NCBI GenBank assembly: GCA_033875255.1
Contig: JAWZSN010000020.1
Span: 46,130 to 110,129 of the forward strand
Reading direction: 5' to 3'
Length of the DNA stretch: 64,000 bases
DNA from: Marinimicrococcus sp033875255
Lineage (GTDB): Bacteria; Pseudomonadota; Alphaproteobacteria; Geminicoccales; Geminicoccaceae
Shown piece after piece: positions 9,704-20,794 of this stretch (its first letter is position 1; the number at the start of each line of letters is the position of its first letter). The notes below the pieces were generated by a model. That model was not told where the DNA came from. It saw only the letters and a list, made by a program, of their open reading frames with translations, and did no database searches. Made by a program: the position numbers and the translations under genes.

Positions 9704-11236
9704 GATCGTGCCGGGGGGCTTGCTGGTGTAGTCGTAGGTGACCCGGTTGATGCCCTTGACCTCGTTGACGATGCGCGACGCCACGCGGCCGAGGAAGCTC
9801 GCCTCGAAGGGGTAGAAGTCGGCGGTCATGCCGTCCACCGAGGTCACCGCGCGCAGCGCGCAGACCGCCTCGTAGGTGCGGCCGTCGCCCATGACGCCCA
9901 CCGTCTTGACCGGCAGCAGCACGGCAAAGGCCTGCCAGATCTCGTCGTAGAGGCCGGCGGCACGGATCTCCTCCAGATAGATCCGGTCGGCCTGCTGGAG
10001 GACCTGGACGCGCTCGCGGGTGATCTCGCCCAGGATGCGCACGGCGAGGCCGGGTCCGGGGAAGGGATGGCGGCCCACGAAGATCTCGGGCAGGCCCAGC
10101 TCGCGGCCGAGCTCGCGCACCTCGTCCTTGAAGAGCTCGCGCAAGGGCTCGACCAGCTTCAGGCGCATCCGCTCGGGCAGGCCGCCCACATTGTGGTGCG
10201 ACTTGATGGTGACCGAGGGGCCGCGGAACGAGACGCTCTCGATGACGTCGGGATAGAGCGTGCCCTGGGCCAGCCAGTCCACCGTCCCGATCCTGGCACT
10301 CTCCTCCTCGAACACGTCGATGAAGGTACCGCCGATGATCTTGCGCTTGCGCTCGGGATCGGTGACGCCGGCGAGCTTGCCGAGGAAGAGATCGCCCGCG
10401 TCGACGTGGACCAGCGGGATATTGAAGTGCTCGCGGAACAGGCCGACGATCTGCTCCACCTCGCCGTGGCGCAGCAGGCCGATGTCGACGAACACGCAGG
10501 TGAGCTGCTCGCCCACCGCCTCGTGGAGCAGGAGTGCCGTCACGGCCGAGTCGACGCCGCCCGAGAGGCCGCAGATCACCTTGCCGTCGCCCACCTGCTC
10601 GCGGATGCGCGCCACCGCCTGGGCGCGATAGGCCTCCATCGACCAGTCGCCGGAGAGGCGGGCGACGCGGAAGCAGAAGTTGGCCAGCAGCTCCTTGCCG
10701 ATCTCGGTGTGGACCACCTCGGGGTGGAACTGCAGGCCGTAGAAGTGGCGGCTCTCGTCGGCGATGGCGGCAAACGGCGAGGCCGGGCTCTGGGCCACCG
10801 GGTGGAAGCCCTCGGGGAGAGCCGCGACACGGTCGCCGTGGCTCATCCACACGCTGGACCTCTCGCCCACCCGCAACAGCCCGTCGAAGAGCGGGCACTC
10901 GCGCAGCAGCTCGATCTCGGCGCGGCCGAACTCGCGGTGGCTCGAGGGCTCCACCTTGCCGCCGAGCTGGGCGCACATGGTCTGCTCGCCGTAGCAGATG
11001 CCCAGCACCGGCACCCCCAGCGCGAAGACCGCCTCGGGCGCCTTGGGCGCTGCCGCCTCGTGGGTCGAGGCCGGGCCGCCCGAGAGGATCACCGCGTGCG
11101 GGGCGAACTCGCGCACCTGCTCGTCCGACCAGGTGCAGGGGTGGATCTCGCAGAACACCCGGAGCTCGCGCAGGCGGCGCGCGATGAGCTGGGTGAACTG
11201 CGAGCCGAAATCGAGGATGAGTACGCGCTCGGTCAT
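9692..11236 (-). CDS. guaA: GMP synthase (glutamine-hydrolysing)
   Basis: Converts XMP to GMP. The 514-residue product has the class I amidotransferase domain first (ILDFGSQFTQLIARR; nucleophile Cys in GICYGEQ; QFHPEV with the His-Glu pair), then the ATP pyrophosphatase P-loop GLSGGVDSAV, and ends GTIEWE, the near-invariant GuaA terminus. The start is the ATG at 11236; the frame stays open 85 codons further upstream but that part has no GuaA similarity. It is transcribed away from the yciF-type gene. With purF at the left edge it is the second purine gene here. Confidence 0.97.
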   Translation of the reverse strand: MTERVLILDFGSQFTQLIARRLRELRVFCEIHPCTWSDEQVREFAPHAVILSGGPASTHEAAAPKAPEAVFALGVPVLGICYGEQTMCAQLGGKVEPSSHREFGRAEIELLRECPLFDGLLRVGERSSVWMSHGDRVAALPEGFHPVAQSPASPFAAIADESRHFYGLQFHPEVVHTEIGKELLANFCFRVARLSGDWSMEAYRAQAVARIREQVGDGKVICGLSGGVDSAVTALLLHEAVGEQLTCVFVDIGLLRHGEVEQIVGLFREHFNIPLVHVDAGDLFLGKLAGVTDPERKRKIIGGTFIDVFEEESARIGTVDWLAQGTLYPDVIESVSFRGPSVTIKSHHNVGGLPERMRLKLVEPLRELFKDEVRELGRELGLPEIFVGRHPFPGPGLAVRILGEITRERVQVLQQADRIYLEEIRAAGLYDEIWQAFAVLLPVKTVGVMGDGRTYEAVCALRAVTSVDGMTADFYPFEASFLGRVASRIVNEVKGINRVTYDYTSKPPGTIEWE

Positions 11237-11323
11237 GGGGCCTGGCCGGTCGGGGAAGGGATGCTGGGCGGATAGCCGAAATCCGCCGCGACATGAAGGG
11301 ACAAAGCGTCCCGCCGGCCGCGC

Positions 11324-11348
11324 GGAACCGTATCGCGGGCCTGTCGTT
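11324..11348 (+). promoter_or_regulatory. EcfG (general stress sigma factor) type promoter
   Basis: GGAAC at 11324-11328 and CGTT at 11345-11348 are separated by exactly 16 bases, the consensus GGAAC-N16/17-CGTT of alphaproteobacterial EcfG sigma factors. It lies 93 bases upstream of a ferritin-like YciE/YciF-type gene, a protein class often found in the general stress regulon. Confidence 0.7.
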
Positions 11349-11352
11349 GTCC

Positions 11353-11410
11353 GATGGTCCGCGCGCTGGTGACCGCAAGCGACGCGGTGTGCGCAGGGCT
11401 GCGGACCATC
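11353..11410 (+). repeat. Spaced inverted repeat in the yciF-type leader
   Basis: GATGGTCCGC (11353-11362) is perfectly complementary to GCGGACCATC (11401-11410) with 38 bases between. It begins 5 bases after the EcfG -10 element, so it would form the very 5' end of the transcript, or could act as an operator. Confidence 0.55.
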
Positions 11411-11441
11411 CACGGACCCCACGGAACGAGGGAGATCGGCC

Positions 11442-11933
11442 ATGGCCGTCTCGACGATGCAGGAGCTGTTCGTGAACGAGCTGCGGGACATCTACCATGC
11501 CGAAAAGCAGCTCTTGAAGGCGCTTCCGAAGATGGCGAAGGCGGCGAGCGGGGAGGATCTCAGGCAGGCCTTTGAAAGTCATCTCGAGGAGACCCGGGGC
11601 CATGTCGAGCGTCTCGAGGAGATCTTCGACACGCTCGATCTCGCCAAACGCGGCAAGACCTGCGAGGCGATGCAGGGCCTCGTCGAGGAGGGCCGCGAGA
11701 TCCTCGAGGAGGTCGAGGAGGCGGCGGTGCGCGATGCCGGCATGATCACCGCGGCGCAGAAGGTCGAGCATTACGAGATCGCCAGCTACGGCTCGCTCGT
11801 GGCGCTCGCCCGCCAGATCGGCAACGAGGAGGTGGCCAAGATCCTTCATCGAACGCTCGAGGAGGAGAAGGCCGCCGACCAGAAGCTCACGAAGCTCGCC
11901 CAGGGCGGCGTCAACCAGGCGGCGGCGCGCTAA
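11442..11933 (+). CDS. Ferritin-like YciE/YciF family stress protein (DUF892)
   Basis: 163 residues. The product starts MAVSTMQELFVNELRDIYHA and continues KQLLKALPKMAKAA, the signature of the DUF892 ferritin-like four-helix family. Helices carry ExxH metal-ligand patterns (HLEETRGHVERLEEIF, KVEHYEIASYG). Members are linked to osmotic and general stress in other bacteria; the reaction is not settled. The start ATG at 11442 has GAGGGAGA upstream. An EcfG-type promoter and a spaced inverted repeat precede it, and a strong terminator follows, so it forms a single-gene unit. Confidence 0.9.
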   Translation: MAVSTMQELFVNELRDIYHAEKQLLKALPKMAKAASGEDLRQAFESHLEETRGHVERLEEIFDTLDLAKRGKTCEAMQGLVEEGREILEEVEEAAVRDAGMITAAQKVEHYEIASYGSLVALARQIGNEEVAKILHRTLEEEKAADQKLTKLAQGGVNQAAAR

Positions 11934-11966
11934 AATCGGTCTTTCCCGGGCGCATACCGCATGGCG

Positions 11967-12004
11967 CGCGGCCGTCTCGGAGGCGAGGCGGCCGCGGCCT
12001 TTTT
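11967..12004 (+). terminator. Intrinsic terminator after the yciF-type gene
   Basis: CGCGGCCGTCTC (11967-11978) pairs with GAGGCGGCCGCG (11985-11996) over 12 positions with one T-G pair and a 6-base loop, followed by GCC and five Ts. It is the best formed rho-independent terminator in this half of the window. Confidence 0.85.
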
Positions 12005-12015
12005 CGCAAACCCGC

Positions 12016-12043
12016 TTCACAGCCCCCGGCCACATGGTATAGG
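12016..12043 (+). promoter_or_regulatory. Sigma-70 type promoter for tRNA-Leu
   Basis: TTCACA (12016-12021), 16-base spacer, TATAGG (12038-12043). It sits between the preceding terminator and the tRNA gene and probably drives the tRNA, and perhaps tig beyond it. Confidence 0.6.
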
Positions 12044-12116
12044 GAGCCGCCTCGACGGTGCCGGTCGTCGGGCTTGGTTACGTGCGGCCGCGCAAAAAGT
12101 GCGGCCGGCGGACGGC

Positions 12117-12201
12117 GCGGGCGTGGTGGAACTGGTAGACACGCAGGATTTAGGTTCCTGTGGCGCGAGCCGTGAGAGTTCGAGTCTCTCCGCCCGCACC
12201 A
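12117..12201 (+). tRNA. tRNA-Leu (anticodon UAG)
   Basis: The 85-base gene folds as a class II tRNA. Acceptor arms are GCGGGCG and CGCCCGC. The anticodon stem CAGGA/TCCTG encloses loop TTTAGGT with anticodon TAG. A variable arm TGGCGCGAGCCGT follows, then a T-arm GAGAG TTCGAGT CTCTC. The 3' ACCA is encoded. It reads CUA, with possible wobble to other CUN codons. Its place directly ahead of tig is a conserved arrangement in alphaproteobacteria. Confidence 0.96.
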
Positions 12202-12268
12202 GCCGCCGCCGCAGGTGAGGACAGGGTGGCCCAGCGCGGGCCGCGGGCGACAGTTCGGGAAGCGAGGA

Positions 12269-13645
12269 ATGCAGGTCACGGAAGTCTCGGCCGAAGGCTT
12301 GATGCGCGAGTACAAGGTCGTCGTCCCCGCCGGGGAGATGGAGGACCGGGTCAACAGCCGCCTCAAGCGCCTCGCGCAGACCATCAAGATGCCGGGCTTC
12401 AGGCCCGGCAAGGCGCCGCTGTCGCTGCTCAAGAAGCAGTATGGCCGCTCGGTGATGGGCGAGGTCCTCGAGCAGGCGGTCGACGAGGGGACCCGCAAGG
12501 CGATCGGCGAGAACAATCTGCGCCCGGCCCTGCGTCCCAAGGTCGAGATCACCTCGTTCGACGAGGGCAAGGATCTCGAGTTCGACATGAAGGTGGAGCT
12601 CCTGCCGGAGCTGCCGCAGGTCGATCTCTCGGAGATCGAGCTCAGCAAGCCGGTGGCCGAGGTCGATGATGCGCGCATCGACGAGGCGCTGCAGAACATC
12701 GCCAAGTCGCGCCAGACCTTCGAGGCGCCGGCCGAGCCGCGCCCCGCGCAGGATGGCGACCAGGTGGTCATCGACTTCGTGGGCCGGATCGACGGCGAGG
12801 CCTTCGAGGGCGGCTCGAGCGAGGGCTTCCAGCTGACCCTGGGCTCCAAGAGCATGGTCGAGGGCTTCGAGGACCAGCTCCTCGGCGCTTCGGCCGGCGA
12901 GACCCGCGAGGTCAAGGTGACCTTCCCCGAGAGCTATCCCGAGAACCTGCGTGGCAAGGACGCGGCGTTCGAGGTGACGGTGAAGGAGGTCAAGGCGCCG
13001 CTGCCGCTGGCGATCGACGACGCTTTCGCCAAGGAGCTGGGCCTCGACGACCTGGCCGCGGTGCGCAACGCCGTCAAGGAGCGTATCGAGAGCGAGTACC
13101 AGGGCTTCACCCGCAACAAGATGAAGCGCGAGCTGCTCGACAAGCTGGCCGACGGCTACGGCTTCGAGGTGCCCGCCGGCATGGTGGAGCTCGAGTTCGA
13201 CGCCATCTGGAAGCAGCTCCAGGACGAGATGGGCCGCACCGGGCAGAGCTTCGAGGAGATGGGCTCGACCGAGGAGGAGACCCGCCAGGAGTACCGCGCG
13301 ATCGCCGAGCGGCGCGTGCGGCTGGGCCTGCTGCTCTCCGACATCGGCACCCGCCACGACGTCAAGGTCGAGAACCAGGAGCTCCAGCAGGCGGTGATGC
13401 GCGAGGCGATGCGCTTCCCCGGCAAGGAGCGCGAGGTGTTCGAGTTCTTCCGCAAGAACACCGACGCCATCGAGCAGCTCCGTGCGCCGCTCTTCGAGGA
13501 CAAGGTGGTCGACCACATCTTCTCGCTGGTAAAGGTCGACGAGCAGAAGGTGAGCGTCGAGGAGCTGCTCCGCGATCCCGACGAGGAAGGGGACGAGGCG
13601 GCCGGCGCCGACGAGAGCAACGAGAACAAGCAAGCCTCGGCCTGA
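12269..13645 (+). CDS. tig: Trigger factor (ribosome-associated chaperone, PPIase)
   Basis: 458 residues. The product starts MQVTEVSAEGLMREYKVVVP. The ribosome-binding region has the GFRPGKAP signature (residues about 45-52), then the FKBP-type isomerase domain (DFVGRIDGEAFEGGSS, MVEGFEDQLLGASAGE) and the long helical C-terminal chaperone domain with an acidic end. I chose the ATG at 12269 with GCGAGG upstream, rather than an earlier in-frame start at 12215 that would add 18 residues with no family match. It leads the tig-clpP-clpX-lon block. Confidence 0.96.
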   Translation: MQVTEVSAEGLMREYKVVVPAGEMEDRVNSRLKRLAQTIKMPGFRPGKAPLSLLKKQYGRSVMGEVLEQAVDEGTRKAIGENNLRPALRPKVEITSFDEGKDLEFDMKVELLPELPQVDLSEIELSKPVAEVDDARIDEALQNIAKSRQTFEAPAEPRPAQDGDQVVIDFVGRIDGEAFEGGSSEGFQLTLGSKSMVEGFEDQLLGASAGETREVKVTFPESYPENLRGKDAAFEVTVKEVKAPLPLAIDDAFAKELGLDDLAAVRNAVKERIESEYQGFTRNKMKRELLDKLADGYGFEVPAGMVELEFDAIWKQLQDEMGRTGQSFEEMGSTEEETRQEYRAIAERRVRLGLLLSDIGTRHDVKVENQELQQAVMREAMRFPGKEREVFEFFRKNTDAIEQLRAPLFEDKVVDHIFSLVKVDEQKVSVEELLRDPDEEGDEAAGADESNENKQASA

Positions 13646-13687
13646 AGGGCCGGCGCATCGCGGTCAGCGTGAGGAACAGGAGAGCGC

Positions 13688-14302
13688 ATGAGCATCGTTA
13701 GCCAACTCGTGCCGATGGTGGTCGAGCAGACGGCCAGGGGCGAGCGCGCCTACGACATCTACTCGCGGATGCTCAAGGAGCGGATCATCTTCGTGATGGG
13801 GCCGATCGACGACCACATCGCGAGCCTGGTGACCGCCCAGCTCCTGTTCCTGGAGTCGGAGAATCCCGAAAAGGACATCTCCCTCTACATCAACTCGCCG
13901 GGCGGAATCGTGACCTCCGGGCTCGCGATCTACGACACGATGCAGTACATCCGCCCCGACGTGGCGACCATCTGCATCGGCCAGGCGGCGTCGATGGGCT
14001 CGCTGCTGCTGGCCGCGGGCGCTGCCGGCAAGCGCTACTGCCTGCCGCATGCGCGGGTGATGACGCACCAGCCCTCGGGCGGGTTCCAGGGCCAGGCCAC
14101 CGACATCGAGATCCATGCTCGCGAGATCTTGAGCATGAAGCAGCGCCTCAACGAGATCTATGTGCGGCATACCGGCCGCACGCTGGTCGAGATCGAGTCG
14201 CGCATGGAGCGCGACACCTTCATGAGCGCCGAGCAGGCTCGCGAGTTTGGCTTGGTCGACGAGGTGATGGAGAAGCGGGCACCGCGACCGCCCCAGGGCT
14301 GA
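13688..14302 (+). CDS. clpP: ATP-dependent Clp protease proteolytic subunit
   Basis: 204 residues. The catalytic triad is visible: Ser in GQAASMGSLLL, His in MTHQPSGG and the downstream Asp. The N-terminal LVPMVVEQTARGERAYDIYSR is typical of ClpP1. It forms the tetradecameric chamber that works with ClpX and ClpA, both encoded in this window. The start ATG at 13688 has AGGAGAG upstream and lies 42 bases after tig. Confidence 0.97.
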   Translation: MSIVSQLVPMVVEQTARGERAYDIYSRMLKERIIFVMGPIDDHIASLVTAQLLFLESENPEKDISLYINSPGGIVTSGLAIYDTMQYIRPDVATICIGQAASMGSLLLAAGAAGKRYCLPHARVMTHQPSGGFQGQATDIEIHAREILSMKQRLNEIYVRHTGRTLVEIESRMERDTFMSAEQAREFGLVDEVMEKRAPRPPQG

Positions 14303-14537
14303 GCCTGAACAATGCCCCGGACGCGACGGCCGCTCCTGCGGCCGGTCGCCGCGGCCGGGCCGCCGCCGTCGTCCGGCCTCTGGAACAGGCCGCCGCGGCA
14401 CACGATGTAGCGAAGAACCGCGGGCGTTCCCGGACGTTCCGTGCCCGAGCCCATGCCTGCGCCCCTTCAGCCGGGTTGTGTCGTCTGGAGGGGGTCGCTA
14501 CCATGCATGGCCGTGACCTCGCAGGAATCAGCGATCG

Positions 14538-15800
14538 ATGAGCAAAGCCAGCGGCGATTCGAAAAACACGCTCTACTGTTCCTTTTGCGGAAAGAGCCAG
14601 CACGAGGTTCGCAAGCTCATCGCGGGACCGACGGTCTTCATCTGCGATGAGTGTGTCGAGCTCTGCATGGATATCATCCGTGAGGAGAACAAGAGCGCGG
14701 TCGCCAAGAGCCGCGCGGGCGTCCCGACACCGGCCGAGATCAACACCATCCTCGACGACTACGTGATCGGCCAGGATCACGCCAAGCGCGTCCTTTCGGT
14801 GGCGGTGCACAATCACTACAAGCGCCTGGCGCATGGCGGGAAGGGCGGCGAGGTCGAGCTGGCCAAGTCGAACATCCTGCTGGTGGGGCCGACCGGGTGC
14901 GGCAAGACACTGCTGGCCCAGACCCTGGCGCGCACCCTCGACGTGCCGTTCACCATGGCCGACGCCACCACGCTCACCGAGGCCGGCTATGTGGGCGAGG
15001 ATGTCGAGAACATCATCCTCAAGCTGCTCCAGGCCGCCGACTACAATGTCGAGCGGGCCCAGCGCGGCATCGTCTATATCGACGAGGTCGACAAGATCAG
15101 CCGCAAGGCCGAGAACCCGTCAATCACCCGCGACGTCTCGGGCGAGGGCGTGCAGCAGGCGCTCTTGAAGATCATCGAGGGCACGGTCGCCAGCGTGCCG
15201 CCGCAGGGCGGCCGCAAGCACCCCCAGCAGGAATTCCTGCAGGTCGACACCACCAACATCCTGTTCATCTGCGGCGGCGCCTTTGCCGGGCTCGACCGGA
15301 TCATCGGCGAGCGGTCGCGCAAGCGCTCGATGGGCTTCGGCGCCGAGGTCGCGGCCCCCGACGAGCGCAAGACGGGCGATCTCTTGCGCGAGGTCGAGCC
15401 TGACGATCTGCTCAAGTTCGGCCTGATCCCCGAGTTCGTCGGCCGCCTGCCGGTGGTGGCGACCCTCCACGATCTGGACGTCGACGCTCTCGTCACCATC
15501 CTGCGCGAGCCCAAGAACGCGCTGGTCAAGCAATACCAGAAGCTGTTCGACATGGAGGGGGTGAGCCTCACCTTCACCGAGGACGCCCTCAAGGCCATCG
15601 CCGAGCGGGCCATCCAGCGCAAGACCGGCGCGCGAGGGCTGCGCTCCATCATGGAGGGCATTCTGCTCGACACCATGTTCGAGCTTCCCTCGATGACCGG
15701 GGTCTCGGAGATCGTGGTGAACAAGGAGGTTGCGGAAAACAGGGCCAAGCCGCTCATGATCTATGCCGACCAGAAGGGTGGGGCCGGCGCGGCCTCGTGA
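14538..15800 (+). CDS. clpX: ATP-dependent Clp protease ATPase subunit ClpX
   Basis: 420 residues. The N-terminal zinc-binding domain has CSFC and CDECVELC cysteine pairs (residues about 14-42). The AAA+ domain has Walker A GPTGCGKT, Walker B IVYIDEVDK, and the GYVGEDV pore loop; the RKTGARGLRSIME sensor-2 region is near the end. It unfolds substrates for ClpP. The gap from clpP is 235 bases, in which I see no other gene, so clpX may have its own promoter. Confidence 0.97.
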   Translation: MSKASGDSKNTLYCSFCGKSQHEVRKLIAGPTVFICDECVELCMDIIREENKSAVAKSRAGVPTPAEINTILDDYVIGQDHAKRVLSVAVHNHYKRLAHGGKGGEVELAKSNILLVGPTGCGKTLLAQTLARTLDVPFTMADATTLTEAGYVGEDVENIILKLLQAADYNVERAQRGIVYIDEVDKISRKAENPSITRDVSGEGVQQALLKIIEGTVASVPPQGGRKHPQQEFLQVDTTNILFICGGAFAGLDRIIGERSRKRSMGFGAEVAAPDERKTGDLLREVEPDDLLKFGLIPEFVGRLPVVATLHDLDVDALVTILREPKNALVKQYQKLFDMEGVSLTFTEDALKAIAERAIQRKTGARGLRSIMEGILLDTMFELPSMTGVSEIVVNKEVAENRAKPLMIYADQKGGAGAAS

Positions 15801-15806
15801 GGCGGC

Positions 15807-15827
15807 CGCCGCGGCCCTGCCGCGGCG
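15807..15827 (+). terminator. GC hairpin after clpX
   Basis: CGCCGCGG and CCGCGGCG form a perfect 8-base stem around CCCTG starting 7 bases after the clpX stop. There is no T run, so it may only be an mRNA 3' stabiliser. Confidence 0.35.
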
Positions 15828-15840
15828 TGCGGGAATGCGC

Positions 15841-15869
15841 CTTGAAAGGCGGCGCTGCCGGGACCACCT
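15841..15869 (+). promoter_or_regulatory. Candidate heat-shock (sigma-32) promoter of lon
   Basis: CTTGAA (15841-15846), 17-base spacer, CCACCT (15864-15869). This resembles the alphaproteobacterial RpoH pattern (CTTG, 17-18 bases, CCCAT-like) and lies 54 bases before lon, a classical heat-shock gene. The -10 element is imperfect. Confidence 0.4.
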
Positions 15870-15923
15870 CTAGGTTCGTTCGTCAGACAGGCGCCGTCCC
15901 GGTGGCGGTTGCAGCGAGGTAGC

Positions 15924-18323
<2,400 letters not shown>

Positions 18324-18340
18324 CAGCGCGGTCGGGAAAC

Positions 18341-18378
18341 GCAAAGGGGCCTGCCCGGCGACGGGCGGGCCCCTTTGC
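18341..18378. terminator. Bidirectional terminator between lon and the GST gene
   Basis: GCAAAGGGGCCTGCCC (18341-18356) pairs with GGGCGGGCCCCTTTGC (18363-18378), 16 positions with one T-G pair, 6-base loop. It lies between two convergent genes. Because the stem ends in AAA/TTT it can serve both strands. Confidence 0.75.
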
Positions 18379-18401
18379 TGTCGTGGCTCACCCGTATGGC
18401 A

Positions 18402-19055
18402 TCAGGCGGCGTTCTTGCGGCGCAGCCATGCCTGCATCGCCTCGCGGCTCTGCTCGAGGACCGGGGCTGCCGCCGGATGGGCGTCGAGGGCGCGGCGCCA
18501 TGCCGCGAGGCTTTCGGGCAGCGGCGCGCTCTCGCCGAGCGCCGCCAGCATCATGTCGCCCATCAGCAGCGTGGCCGGATAGGCGGCATCGGCGAGGCCG
18601 ATCCTTGGGCCGCCGAGCCACGGGGATGGCTTGGCCAGCAAGGCCAGCTCGTGCAGCCGCTTTCGGTAGGTCTCGGCCGCCGCCGCCACCGCGCCCTTGT
18701 CCCGCGTCGCCGGGTCCATCTGCGGAAAGAGCCCGCGCAGCACCGGCTCGAGGCGGGTGTCGTGGAAGCGCGCGAGCTGGCGGGCCAGAGCGCGGGCGAC
18801 CGTAGCGTCCGGCAATAGCGGCGGCTCCGGGTAGGCCTCGTCGAGATACTCGTTGATGGTCTCGCTCTCGGCCAGGACCAGCTCGCCGTCGACGAGCGCC
18901 GGGATGGTGCCCGTCGCGACGATGGCGCGGTACTCGAGCGAGCCGTAGCCGCCGGGCGGCAGGCGGGTCTCGTAAGCGAGGTTCTTGAGGCGCAGCACGA
19001 TCTCGACCTTGGCGCAGAAGTTCGAGACCGGATGGGCGTAGAGGACGAGGCTCAT
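18402..19055 (-). CDS. Glutathione S-transferase family protein
   Basis: 217 residues. A thioredoxin-fold N-terminal domain (SLVLYAHPVSNFCAKVEIVLRL, then GTIPALVDGELVLAESETINEYLDE, with the cis-Pro and the E-S glutathione contact) is followed by an all-helical C-terminal domain. The substrate is unknown; the maleylacetoacetate/zeta-like pattern is only suggestive. The start ATG at 19055 is preferred over a GTG two codons upstream. It converges with lon across a strong hairpin and is 37 bases downstream of the minus-strand substrate-binding protein gene. Confidence 0.88.
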   Translation of the reverse strand: MSLVLYAHPVSNFCAKVEIVLRLKNLAYETRLPPGGYGSLEYRAIVATGTIPALVDGELVLAESETINEYLDEAYPEPPLLPDATVARALARQLARFHDTRLEPVLRGLFPQMDPATRDKGAVAAAAETYRKRLHELALLAKPSPWLGGPRIGLADAAYPATLLMGDMMLAALGESAPLPESLAAWRRALDAHPAAAPVLEQSREAMQAWLRRKNAA

Positions 19056-19092
19056 GAGCACTTTCCCGGGCGTGGCGGCGGTAGCGGCGGTG

Positions 19093-19875
19093 TCAGTCGG
19101 CGATCCGCCACTTTTTCTGCAGCTCGCCCAGGACGCCGTTGGCGTGGTTCAGTCGCACCCAGTGGTTCACGAAATTGATCCAAACCTGGTCGGCCTGCGG
19201 CAGGAGGAAGGCGCCCGGCCGCCGCGCCCGCGCCTGATCGACCGGCACGGTGACAAGCTCCGGATAGGCCTCCTTCAAGGAGGCCGCCTCGACATTGCTG
19301 GTGATCGCTACCAAAGCTCGGCCCGAGAGGACCTCCTGGAAGTCGCGCGCCGGCGACTCCACCGCGACGATCTTCGCGTTCGGGAAGAACTGCCGGGCCT
19401 GCTGCTCGAAGACCGTGCCCAGCGTCACCGCCACCGTCACCTCGGGCCTGTCGATGCTGTCCCAGCCCTGGAACTGCCCGAGATTGCCGCGCAGGGTCAT
19501 CGGCACGGTGCCGAAGTCGACATAAGGCTCGCTGAAGCCCGCTACCTTGGCGCGCTGGACGTTGAGCGAGGCGGAGGTGGTGATATCGTACTTGTCGGCG
19601 ACAATGCCGTTGACCAGGGTCTTCCAGTCCGTCGGGACGAACTGGATGGCGACCCCCATGTCTTCCGCCAGCTGCTTCACCACATCGATGTCGTAGCCCA
19701 CATAGTCGCCGCTGCCGGGATCCTTGAAGCTCATGGGCTTGAAGTCGCCGGTCGTGCCGACGCGCAGCGTGCCGCTCTCCAGCACGCGCTGGAGGTTGGA
19801 GGCCGGCTGTGCCTCGGCGGCGGCCAGCGGCACGAGAAGGCCCAAAAGGCCGAGAAGCCTGGGGAGCAATCGCAT
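19093..19875 (-). CDS. Amino-acid ABC transporter substrate-binding protein
   Basis: 260 residues with a signal peptide ending AAAEA/QP (about residue 23) and an SBP_bac_3 fold: LESGTLRVGTTGDFKPMSF, YVGYDIDVVKQLAEDMG, VPTDWKTLVNGIVADKYDI. The family binds polar or dicarboxylic amino acids. The start is the ATG at 19875; the open frame continues 42 codons upstream without signal-like sequence. It is divergent from the ATPase and permease genes that complete the transporter, so the 167-base gap between them probably holds both promoters. Confidence 0.88.
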   Translation of the reverse strand: MRLLPRLLGLLGLLVPLAAAEAQPASNLQRVLESGTLRVGTTGDFKPMSFKDPGSGDYVGYDIDVVKQLAEDMGVAIQFVPTDWKTLVNGIVADKYDITTSASLNVQRAKVAGFSEPYVDFGTVPMTLRGNLGQFQGWDSIDRPEVTVAVTLGTVFEQQARQFFPNAKIVAVESPARDFQEVLSGRALVAITSNVEAASLKEAYPELVTVPVDQARARRPGAFLLPQADQVWINFVNHWVRLNHANGVLGELQKKWRIAD

Positions 19876-20042
19876 GACGGCAAGTCTCCGGGTTGTCCGG
19901 CCGCGCGCCGGCGGCGAGGCCAGCTTGCGCGCCGGCCGCGATCGCGTCCACCCCCGAAGCCTCGAGCCCCGCCCGGCGGGTATTGGCCGCAGCCATTTCA
20001 CGCTCTACAGCTGTGGCGGTGGGGACGGGGAGGGAGAACGGC

Positions 20043-20789
20043 GTGGGCGGCGAGACGAGCATCGTGCTGGTCGAGCGGGTGAGCAAGAGTTTCGACGGCT
20101 TTCGCGCCCTGGACCAGGTCTCGCTGGCGGTAAGGCCCGGCGAGCGGGTCGTGATCTGCGGCCCCTCGGGCTCGGGCAAGTCGACGCTGATCCGCTGCAT
20201 CAACCGGCTCGAGCGCCACGACAGCGGCCGGATCGTCGTGGACGGCGTGGAGCTCGGCAAGGATCCGCGTGCCATCCGCGCCGTGCGCCGCGAGGTCGGC
20301 ATGGTCTTCCAGCAGTTCAACCTGTTCCCCCATCTGACTGTCCTCGAGAACCTCACCCTGGCGCCGCGGCGCGCCCGTGGCATTTCCGCCGCTGAGGCGC
20401 GCGCCACGGCGATGCACTATCTCGAGCGGGTCCACATTCCCGAGCAGGCCGGGAAATATCCTCGCCAGCTCTCGGGCGGACAGCAGCAGCGGGTGGCGAT
20501 CGCCCGTGCGCTGTGCATGAGGCCCAGGGTGATGCTGTTCGACGAGCCGACCTCGGCGCTCGATCCCGAGATGATCAAGGAGGTGCTGGACGTGATGGTC
20601 GAGCTCGCGATGGAAGGCATGACCATGCTGGTGGTGACGCACGAGATGGGCTTTGCCCAGCGGGTCGCCGACCGGGTCGTGTTCATGGACCAGGGGCGGG
20701 TCGAGGAGACGGCGCCGCCGGCGAGATTCTTCGCCGAGCCGGCGAGCGAGCGGGCGCGCCTGTTCCTCGGCCGCGTGCTGGGCCACTGA
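20043..20789 (+). CDS. Amino-acid ABC transporter ATP-binding protein
   Basis: 248 residues with Walker A GPSGSGKST, LSGGQQQRV, Walker B VMLFDEPTSALDPEM and VTHEMGFA, the exact pattern of polar amino-acid (GlnQ/GltL) ATPases. The GTG at 20043 is taken as start because GGGAGGGAG lies 6 bases upstream and the family begins right there (IVLVERVSKSF). The frame is open 50 codons further up. The permease begins 5 bases after its stop. Confidence 0.93.
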   Translation: MGGETSIVLVERVSKSFDGFRALDQVSLAVRPGERVVICGPSGSGKSTLIRCINRLERHDSGRIVVDGVELGKDPRAIRAVRREVGMVFQQFNLFPHLTVLENLTLAPRRARGISAAEARATAMHYLERVHIPEQAGKYPRQLSGGQQQRVAIARALCMRPRVMLFDEPTSALDPEMIKEVLDVMVELAMEGMTMLVVTHEMGFAQRVADRVVFMDQGRVEETAPPARFFAEPASERARLFLGRVLGH

Positions 20790-20794
20790 GGGCC

